Source of the DNA: Blastobasis lacticolella | Taxonomy: Eukaryota; Arthropoda; Insecta; Lepidoptera; Blastobasidae | Assembly (NCBI GenBank): GCA_905147135.1 | Contig: LR990042.1 | Coordinates: 10,841,545-10,905,544 of the forward strand | DNA: 64,000 bases | Reading direction: 5' to 3' | Shown here: positions 22,805 through 32,700 of the stretch, piece after piece | Layout of the letters: each line of letters starts with the position of its first letter | How positions within the stretch are numbered: the first letter of the stretch is position 1 | Made by a program: the position numbers and the translations under genes | The notes under the pieces: model-generated | The model's database searches: none | What the model saw: only the letters and a program-made list of their open reading frames with translations | Told to the model about the DNA's origin: nothing

Positions 22805-23165
22805 GGTAGATTTTACATATTATTATAAAGGTGTTCCCGGACCGCTTTTTTAAAAGCATATTTATTAGAAGATAGTCTTATATCCACCGGGAGGTCATTC
22901 CAGAGACGCACTGCTGTTAATGAGAAAGAATTTGCAAGGAAACCTGTGCGGTGAATTGGCGGGTTTAAGCAGCGTGTATCAGATGAACGTAGGTTCGCCA
23001 TGGGTGTCGCTGAGATACTGAAATTTGCATTTCAAGTAATCAGGAACAGCTGGGTCGTTGAGTACCGAGAAAAGAAGACAAAGAACTCGCAGATTGCGCC
23101 GATGTCTAATAGGAAGCCATTTAAGCTTAGCACTAAAGGTGGAAACGTGGTCTTATTTACGTAGT
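22805..23165 (-). mobile_element. LINE C-terminal fragment (CR1/jockey-like), antisense
   Basis: On the minus strand, FSAKLKWLPIRHRRNLRVLC, then NDPAVPDYLKCKFQYL, then after a frameshift FSLTAVRLWNDLPVDIRLS. This is the conserved tail region of CR1/jockey-type polyproteins. It resembles the fragment at 34,690-35,528 but is more diverged. Only the extreme 3' end remains. Confidence 0.7.
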
Positions 23166-23461
23166 CCATATACGAATTTTTGTTTTTTATTTATTTATTT
23201 ATTTTAGTATCCGACTTAGTAGAAGCATCAAATTATGGCGCAGTGGAGAAATGTTGGTTGAGAACGTCCGGGCAAAAGGAAGGAGGAGTAGGAGGTCAAG
23301 AAAATCAAGATGGTTTTTAGTTTTGTTTAATTAAAATCTGTTCTGTAGCTTTAGAAATAGGTATTTGATTTTATATATACTTTGTTGGGGTTTTCCGATG
23401 TCCGGACAGACTAAGTTATTTTAAAAATATTTACCTACAGCCTGTTATGTTTTTTATCTTG

Positions 23462-23757
23462 GGCCCGAGGTCCCGGGGTCCACTTTGACCATGATCCAGG
23501 ATTTGGCAGATCAGGTAATTACAGTGGAGCGACTGCCATCTGGCCTCCGGGAACCTGTCCAGATTGAATAATTATTACATATTCAGTCGCCAGAATGTGC
23601 AGATTTTATCACGTGTTCCCCACCTTAAGAGCATCGGTTAGTGTTTGTACATAACTCAGAAAAGAGTCATTGGTATGTACATATAGGCACTGGGGTGCGA
23701 ACCCGGTAACTCGGGGTACGAGTCGGACCACTTAACCATTAGGCCACCGACGCTCTC
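23462..23757 (-). mobile_element. SINE family B, long copy
   Basis: The minus-strand head gagcgtcggtggcctaatgg..ttaccgggttcgcacccc supplies A and B boxes of a tRNA-type promoter. The body (ccagatggcagtcgctccac, tgtaattacctgatctgcca, ggaccccggg) matches 55,560-55,705 closely. Confidence 0.8.
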
Positions 23758-24559
23758 GTTACTCCCTACAGTCTATGCTATGGTACTCGCTGATAATGTT
23801 ACGTTCTCTACCCAGGTGAAAGAAATTATAAAATCGGTTACTTGCATAGTTTTTAGGTTTAACAATTACAAACATAGATCTTACAAAAGATCTAATTTAT
23901 TCTCTTTATTTTATATAAGATTAACAGGCGCCGCGTTAAAATTCTGCTAACATTCGGCTTTCCCGTAGGATCCTGCTATTTTCCCGGGACAAAGCACCCT
24001 ATGATACTCGGGAACCACTGGTACAAGTTCTGAAGACAGTGCAATTAAGATCAGGACTTACCCTAGAACTGGCGTATTACCTACGTTACCTAAGTAGTAG
24101 AGTAGAGGCACGTAAATAAATACGGACAAAGGTATTTCACATAATGTAACTAAACAAAAATGCTAAGATTCGCAGTAGTAGGTACAGACATATTGATGGT
24201 GTAGCGCACACGACACGTACACACGGCACGGCAGCACGACAATGCGCACGGCATGGGCACGCACCCCACCCCCCCTTTCTACGCCTATGTTTATTGATCA
24301 CCCCACTAAAAAGGCAAACATTTTTTAACTTGCTCATGATGACCTATAATTTAGACTTTTGCCTGACTATTTCATGTGAGAACTGAAAACTAACGCCTGA
24401 CTTGAAAACTGGATCTGCGTTGGGTGGCCTTAATTGTGCTGCTTCGCGCTCACCTCACTTGACTGTAGGTTGGCGCTCGACTAGGTTTCATCGGCCACCT
24501 CAGGGGGCCAGGCCCCCCCTGAAAAATTGCCCTAGATACGCCAATGATCAGGATTGATG

Positions 24560-24860
24560 TTAAAACCAAAAATTTCTAGAATAGCGAGCTCGCATTGGTC
24601 GCTCATTAGTTTAATGATCACCTCAAGCTTTTATAACCCAAAATATCACAAATTACAAGCTCACTCCGCTCGCTCATTTATTCAATTCACTCCAGCTTTT
24701 AAGACCTCAAACGTAAAAAATGTCGAGCTCGCTCTGCTCGTTCACACATTCGATGTTCTCTCCCAGGTTTTACAACCTAATATTTCCGAGCTCGCTCATT
24801 CATTTATTGTTTGCTTCACTAAGGAGAATTTTTTTATACTCAGGGCGCTCGCTCGTTGAG
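24560..24860 (-). repeat. Family D repeat, reversed copy
   Basis: Reverse complements of the gagcgagctcg and ttaaaagctgg units repeat about every 60-80 bases. The flank at 24,885-24,930 ('caaatcctggatgaggcctg') is the reverse complement of the flank near 11,700, so the family has a longer common structure. Confidence 0.65.
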
Positions 24861-26263
24861 TAGAGAATACCGAAAGTTTTGACTTTTGCCCCCTCTTCAA
24901 CCAAATCCTGGATGAGGCCTGCACATATCCACGTCACTCCCCCGGTTGAAGTGATATCTACAGAAGATATGCTCTCTTAAAAATAATAAAAAAGGACGTC
25001 TACCGCTGGATGGTGGCCAAGGCTGATTGATGGCCATTTAAATAGATAAAAATTAAAACCCATCAAAACCTCTATCTACGAAACATGTTTTACATTACAC
25101 ACGAATAAATTTTACTACAATGTTGACGATCGCTCGGTCTATTTCCGATCTAGAAACGTGAAGATGTACGACGATTAAATATACATTTTCTTCCAGTGCT
25201 TTTTGGCTATCGTTATTTTTTCAATAAAAATTATTGCGCTGGCTATAAGAATACTTATATCAGTATAAGTATTCTTATAGCCAGTAAGTAAAGCTATGCT
25301 ACATCATAAATCACTTATGCAATGGGGTATACCTATAAAGAAGTATGGGTGTTGAAATATTGAAATAAAGCTTTATAGCCCAAAATAAGCTTTTAGTAAT
25401 TATAAAATAGCTTTCCGAGCTCAAGAGCGAACCCTGACTGGCAGATTTACCGCTAGGGTGAAAATGATGACGTAGGTTGAGGCAAATTATCACAAAGGCA
25501 ATTACTATTAAGACTATACGGATGCGACCGTTGCGTGAACGTCTTAGACGACGAGTGTGCATACTCAAATAACGTATCGTTTATGTGTAAATAAACTATA
25601 AATATAATTCACATACTGAAAAAAAATTGATCTAAATAGTCTTTTTTACAATTTAAAATTCAATTTAAAGTAAATTGCACAGGGGTACAATTTATAATTT
25701 TGATAAAATAAACCAACCGTCCTAATACGATAAATAAACCAACACAAGCCAGTAGAAGCCTACGAACGAGACATTCTGCAACCGCGAGACATTTTGTGCC
25801 TAAACGGGGCGGGTGAATTAAGAAAGTAAACAACATAGGTAGTGGGCGAATTAAATAGGAAAGAGTACAATATATTAAAAAAGTGTACGAGTTATAGAAG
25901 TGGACAATACAAGAAAGTAAACGAAATTGTTCTGAAGGGACGTCACAGCTCTGTCGTTGCGTCCCTCAGGACTTTGCATCATACATTACAAATAACTAAA
26001 CACACTTAATGTAAAATTACCTTTATTGCATAGAACATGTCCAGAAAATAAACCACATTGGCATATTATCCTGTATTTGGTGATCAGCTCCGGCTAAACA
26101 ACATGCTGCTTAATGCCATCATTTTACAATTGGAATGTAATACCTATATAGTTTTTGCCAAGCTGTTTCCCAATTCGCGTTAGCAGCCAACGGTATCCTC
26201 CATAATTAAAGACAACACGGTTTATGCTACAATAGAATCATAAATATACCTACAAGTTATATT
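24861..26263. other. Intergenic, no gene recognised
   Basis: AT-rich spacer downstream of the RanBP3 polyadenylation signal. It contains the perfect palindrome at 25,239-25,284 and no recognisable coding motif. Confidence 0.6.
25239..25284. repeat. Perfect 21-bp inverted repeat
   Basis: Arms 25,239-25,259 and 25,264-25,284 are exactly complementary around a 4-nt loop (tcag). It could be a tiny MITE or hairpin. Confidence 0.85.
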
Positions 26264-26269
26264 TTTATT
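26264..26269 (-). terminator. Polyadenylation signal of RanBP3
   Basis: Minus-strand AATAAA about 90 nt past the RanBP3 stop codon at 26,358, the first such hexamer downstream and at a plausible distance. Confidence 0.55.
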
Positions 26270-26357
26270 TTTTACATCGTATCCCAGAGCTTCAAGCGGG
26301 GAGTTTTGAACTAACCGACCATGTCCACGTCATCACATTTACACACTGCTGGCCGCT

Positions 26358-26720
26358 TCACTCTATTACTATATCGGGGCACTGTCTTTTGGGTGGCATA
26401 TCGTCGTCGGCCGGCTCCTTCCGTTTCAGCGGCTTCGCTGTGTCGTCGCTATCTACGGATGTGGGTAGATCGTCAGTCTTTTCGGGGGAGTCCAGTCTGT
26501 CGGTGGCGAGCGGGTCGTACTCGTCGTCTGGTTTGTGGTCGAAGCCCTCTTCCCGGTTGCAGGCGTCGTCTACGGCTTTGTCGACGAGTTCGCCGGCCGC
26601 GGCCTCGAGTCGCTCGGCGCCGGCGGCGGGGGCCCCGGCCGCGGCGGGCGCGCTTCGCTTCATCACCGCCACGCGACTCGACAGCGCTCGGTACAGCTGC
26701 ACTATGTCGCAAGGGGCGCC
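26358..26720 (-). CDS. RanBP3: RanBP3 exon 7 (C-terminus)
   Basis: Acceptor TTATCAG, then 120 codons and a stop at 26,358-26,360. GAPCDIVQLYRALSSRVAVM closes the RanBD helix (compare GQLYAALHHRI in vertebrates). An Ala-rich stretch, an acidic region (DDEYDP, DSPEKTDD) and KRKEPADDDMPPKRQ follow, a plausible bipartite nuclear localisation signal. Plus-strand open frames over this exon are shadows. Confidence 0.88.
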   Translation of the reverse strand, partial: GAPCDIVQLYRALSSRVAVMKRSAPAAAGAPAAGAERLEAAAGELVDKAVDDACNREEGFDHKPDDEYDPLATDRLDSPEKTDDLPTSVDSDDTAKPLKRKEPADDDMPPKRQCPDIVIE

Positions 26721-29700
26721 CTGATAACAAAGTTGCATTTTCGATTCGTCAATACATCGCAATCACCACAAAGCTCCGAAACAAGAAACTGTGAGCTTTT
26801 CTCTACCTCGGTTCGGGAACGAATTAATTTAAAACTAATTAGGCTAATGCGCAGATAGCCCGAAGGGTGTAAAGTGCTAATTGGTTCCAATAACTTCTTT
26901 AAGCTCGGTCGGCAGGTAAAAATTAGGTACTGGGGCCTTATCTAGACATAGTTCCGATTTTCTTGAAATTTTGGGAGTTTGTTTGGGAATAGTGTAGGGT
27001 CTATAATTTAATTTTTCGATCACAAGCCAAGGGGTGGCCAGAAAACCTACGAAATTTTGGACTTTTTCCAGTTATTTGCTAATAAAATAATCTAAAACGG
27101 CGGCCTATACCAAAAAATGCTCTTACCCTAAGGTAATCTACACAAAATTTTATACAACTTTTGCTTTATGCACTTTTTCAAATTAACCCTATACCCTATA
27201 CGTTTTAATAAAGTTGCTTTGTGAGTATCAATCTATAAAACTTTGATACACAGAGTTACTTTATCATAACTTCTGGGCATGGACTTACCACCAAAAAGGG
27301 ACTGCGCACTGCTTTCACTAAAACCGGGCAGAGCGAGTCACCATCGATAGTCCTTTGTCCCTTTCTAACAGTGTAAACACAATTTTATTGGCATAATCAC
27401 TGTCATTCTAAATTGACAAGTGTAATGTTTGGTGTTGCCATTATTGGAGAAATATATTTACCGTGAATTTGGTATTATTATGGGGTAATCCGTACAATCC
27501 GAAAAGTAGTTGTCAAAATACTTTTTGACCTACTCAACGTTTCTCCGATAAACGTCGAGTCGACATAATTATTAACCAACGACATTTTGTTCCACAAAAC
27601 AGATAAAAGATTTCGGTAACGATTTATCCTACAACACTAGTTCCTAAAGAGAAGTGATAGTACTCGACAATATCTACATTTCGGGTGATAGCTGTCAAAC
27701 TTAAATGTGTTATAAATCGGAACCCATTGCTTCTAGAACACTAGTTTCTAAAGAGATATGATAGTACTCGTCGAGATCTACATTTCGTATGACAGCTGTC
27801 AAAGTTAAATCTTTTATAACTTGGAACCCACTGGTCCTAAAATACTAGTTTCTAGAGAGAAATGATAGTACTTATTGAGATCAACATTTCGTATGAATTG
27901 ACAACTGTCATACGAAATGAAGATCTCGAGGAGTGCTATCATTTCACTCTAGGAACTAGTGTTCTAGGACCAATCGTTCCCGAGTAGCAGGGAAATCTTG
28001 GGCTGGACCCTGGTGAAAATATGACCTTCAGATTGCACCCGGTCCGACTCTGCCTGGCCCGGATCGGTAGGTCTGTGTCCGCGCTAAGTAATAAAAGTAA
28101 TTCGGAATTCGCATCAACAATGGTGGCAACACTAGAAAGGGACACAGGACTATCGATGGTGACTCTCGCTCTGCCCGGTTTTAGTCAAAGCAGTGCGCAG
28201 TTCCTTTTGGGTGGTAAGTTCATGCTTCTTGGGCAGTTACCGATGACCTATAATCATGAAATTTAGAAAGTAGTAAGGTCTTACAGGACAAGTAAAGGAA
28301 AAAACAACGAAATTGGTAATTTGTACATATATCACATAACAATACCTAAAGGATATTTTACCTACCGCCACAATCGACTGTTTTTCTCGTAAACGGTCAG
28401 TAATTTGAAAAAGTGCATACAGCAAAAGTTGTTTAGAATTTTATGCAGATTATTTTACCGTAAGAGTATTTTTTTGCTATAAGCAGCCGTTTTCGATTAA
28501 TTAAGGCCAAAATTTCGAGTCTTTTTGGACATCCCGCTCGCTCGCGAAAGGCGGAACGACAGGAGCGAGCGGGATGAAGACAAAGCTATCGCAAAAAGTT
28601 AGGCGGTAGCTGCCCTGGTTCCCCTCTTCGACCGAAAAGGATTCAAATTTTCCTCTTGTCCGCTATATTTCGTCTATACAAATACAAGACAACAGTTCAA
28701 AGACATACATTGAAATTTCACGTGTCTGCAACTAAACTATGAAAAAATGCAAGCGTCTTCTAAACAGAGATCAGACGGCAATAGTTCTGGATCACTGTCA
28801 AGGCGGACCCTGATCGACACCACGATTATTATAACACATTTTTTTATATACTAAAAACACTCCACCACTAACCATAATAAGGTACAGCTTAATCTGCAGC
28901 GCGGCATCCGCGGCGGTGATCCGCAGCGACTTGGCGCCAGCTCGCTCCACCACCATATCAGGCCACAGCTTGGTGTTCAGCGCAACCCTCAGCGAGCCCG
29001 CCACGCGGACCACGAGCCGAGCCGCGCCCGCGCCAACCGCGCCACTGGCATCGGGTTCGCCGGCCGCGTCGTTGAGCCGAAGCACGCCGCGCCCGCGCTC
29101 CCGCCAGCTGCCGCTCTCCCACGCGAATAGCCGGCACGATATCTGGGGATGTGGTTGGGTTGTATTAATAATAAAACTAGGTTTGGGGCTCCCATTTTTC
29201 GTACTTCAAATTCGGCCCGTTACCACGGGCCGCGGCACCATTTTCGACGTTCATAAGAGTTTTGTAAACCCAAATTGAATAAAATTAATGACTTTGACTT
29301 TCACTTTATACGTGACTGAGAGCCAGCTATTGTAGCCAGCCCAGCTCCTTCCAAAACTCTAGTAGTCTTTTGGGATGTTCACAGTTAATGCTATGTCCCA
29401 TTTGTGCTTTCAGTACGGACATGCTATCTGTCAGTATTCTAATGCCACGGTCACGGTCGCGTACGCCAAGGCACTGCACTAGCCGAGCAGCCAATAATAA
29501 AACTAGTAACAGACGTTCTGTTTTGGCTGAAGCCGACCAACCGGCAGTTGCATTTGATATTATTCCTTACGCAGTATAAAATAAAGTTCTGTTGGGTGCG
29601 GAGGACGTGGTCGGATCCCGAATCCGCATTATTCCAAAAGCGTCACGGGACTCACAGGGTGTCAATCTTTTCCTGAGACTGTTCTACCAGTTTTGAGGTC

Positions 29701-32700
29701 GCTGGGCGGGCTAGTAGAGTACCAGCACAGTCGACCTTATATGTAGAAATTACTGATGCAAGTTACACACTTGTTTTGTTGTCGTGCGACTTGTGCGTCG
29801 TGCAGAAGCTGATAATATGCGCCATGCTTTTATGATCATGGGCTACCATAAAAGCAACGTTATTACCATTAGCAGTCATTGTATAGTATTTGTGTCTTGG
29901 TCACAAAAAATTCGACTTACAAAACCATAATAATGTCACTCGTCATAAAATCAGGGTTCGGATTTTTCACAATCTTTTCCATTTATTTGTTAATTTAGCT
30001 GGTGCTTCTGTACCATTGTGTCGTACAAGGCAACTAATTATTTTGAGTCAGATCACCGAATTCCGTTAGACCAGAAAATGGTGCCTGGTGATTACTGTTG
30101 GATCTTTAACATTGTCAGCTCCAATCCGCCTGTCAAGCTTGAAAGTTACGGATAATACGTCCACTAGTGTGGTCGTGTTGCATGAGTGCGGCAATATGGG
30201 CCCCGGTGTAAAGTCCAGTATCTCTGCAGCTTGGGCCCAATCACGGCAGTCACCTGTGACCCTAAAATCCCGTATGTAGTGCAGTAGAGATACAAAGTAG
30301 ATGGACCACCTCGTTTCATACTCGGCGTGACCGAAAACTTGTACAATGGAGGACTTGTTCGAGGCCAGTTCAAACGCTGTATGCGTCGGCCGAATACTGG
30401 TCGAATAAAGTGTAAGACAGAGTTTAGTCCATCGACTCGATAAGAAGAAGAAAGTAGATATGTTAATTAGCCACCGTCCATACCTGTAGCACGTTAGTCT
30501 CGTCCTCCTCGCCGGTGATGTTATAGTTGGTGGTGGGCGGCGGAGGGCGCGCGTGCGAGCGCTCGTACTCGGCCGCGGCGGCCGCCAGTCCCTCGCCCCC
30601 CGCGTCGCCCGGGCTCGCCTCGTCCTGTTGACACCACACACCGTTATAACAGGATACCTTATTTATGACCATCAATAGATAAACAGGCCACTTGGTGGAA
30701 TGTGGTCAACGCACCGCTGCCTATGGCCATTAGGAACAATACCGAAGATACCCCCCAACTCGAAAGCTATGGCAACAGCAATCGTTTATGACTTCAGCTC
30801 GCTCGCGAAAGGGGCGAAAGAAGCGAGCGAGACGAAGTGATGAATAAATGATAGGTTTCGAAGGATCGGCAGATCCAGTGGTATTTATTACTAATACACT
30901 GCCCACCTCTAAAACCCCGGTACAGGTTGCTCTGGAAGCAAATAAGCAAATGAAGACCTCAAATCTAATTTAAGTCCAGTCTAGCAAGTCTGTCCAAGAT
31001 GCAGCTTTAGCAGTACTGCATCGATTAAGCACTGGCCGCACATTGCGTACACCCGCAGAGTTACACTTAAACTCTGCGGGTGTACGCAATGTGCGGCCAG
31101 TGCTTAATCTAATAAATAGGAAATAGAGACCTAAGTAATTTCTAGCAAATAAGCCAGAGGAGATGGAAGAGACGATTTAAGTTTTCCATTTAAACCCAAA
31201 ATGTTGCAGCAATAAAATTTCTTAGAAAGTTCGCTACAACGCCTTACTATACTTTTTTCGCATACTCTATACTCCCTTTATGGTCATTTGCTAACAGATT
31301 GTTCGTTGTTCGAGATTGTAAATAAAAAGTAGCTTAAATCTAAAAGTACACTATGATGGCATTGAATTGTCGGGGAAAAGAATTTTTGTTACATAGAAAG
31401 GCCAACAAACAAGCTGGTCACCTGATGGTAAGTCATGACACGAGAAATAAATAAGGAAACATAAGTTTAACTCTTTGTCTAACTAATAACTACCGGATAC
31501 AACAACTTCATTAATTTGTAGTTGTAGGAAAATCTTTGCATATTACATTTTTAATAAAACACATTTAATGTGTCATTTATAAAGACAAACCAACCTGACT
31601 ATTATCCTTCACAGAAGCAGCAGCACTGGTAAACAATAATGGAGTTCCATTTGTGGAGCTGTGGTCCAAAGGAGCAGCTTCGCCATTATTCACATTTTCT
31701 TGCATGACTACCCTCTCACTCAAGTTTTGTCCGAAGACAAACCCTGATGAGGAACTCGTCGCCGGTTGGGTGGGCGCTGGCACAGAGTTTGATGTCCTAT
31801 AATAAATGCCAATAACCAATATTACATTATTGTAACTAACTAACAGTAACTAACAATTATTTTATAAATATGTATGTCGCCCTTTTGACGCTTTGTGATT
31901 GATTAACATAATGTCAAATTAGCTTAGCAGAATGCCAGATTGATTTTTTATGAGAATAATCAATCTTTCATTATGCTACTCTGGCATTCTGCTATCTGAT
32001 ATTCTACTAATCTGGCATTCTGCTAGTCTGACATTCTGATAATTTGACGTTCTGCCCATCTGACACACACCACAGCAAAACATTTTTTGTCATATGGTAG
32101 GCAAACAAGCTGTTTGCCCACCTAATGAAAAGTGGTCACCACCACCTATAGACACTAGCTACACCAGGGGTATCATCAACGCATTATCCACCTCTAAAAC
32201 CCTGGGACGGGACACATTGCTCTGGCAAAAAAATGAAAAAGCCCCTCCACTGCCAAAGTCCAGTACCCCAGATCCTCACCCCTTGGAGCACTGGAGACAT
32301 TAATCATTGGCAGGAATTTTATTGTAATAGTAAGGTATTCTGTAAGGTGGAAGCTCCAATTCAAATGGGATAGCTATGTCATGCTCTACCTCTAATTGAA
32401 AAGGAAAGGGAAACTTAATAAATCTAATATAAAATAAATAACAAAATTTTAAGCGGACGCAGTCTCAGGCAAAAGCTAGTACTAAACAAGTACCATTGCA
32501 TATTTATTTTCTAAGATATCTCACCTTTGAGTTGGGTTAGTTGCACCAAGAGGCACAAACTTTGGTGCTTCATCATCCTCCTTGTTGTCTTTAAGTCTGT
32601 CTTCTAGAGGTTCTGGCTCCTTCTCCTTTTCTGTGTCTATCTCATCATGAGTGTGTAGTACTTTGAGAAATGGATTACTACCAGGCTTCAGTTGTGATGG

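Noticed and set aside
26321..26858. Plus-strand Arg/Ser-rich open frames (up to 157 codons)
   Set aside because: They are antisense shadows of RanBP3 exon 7, caused by its GC-rich codon bias.
28916..29278. Plus-strand 120-codon open frame
   Set aside because: Antisense to the RanBD exon of RanBP3; no domain, and it extends into intron.
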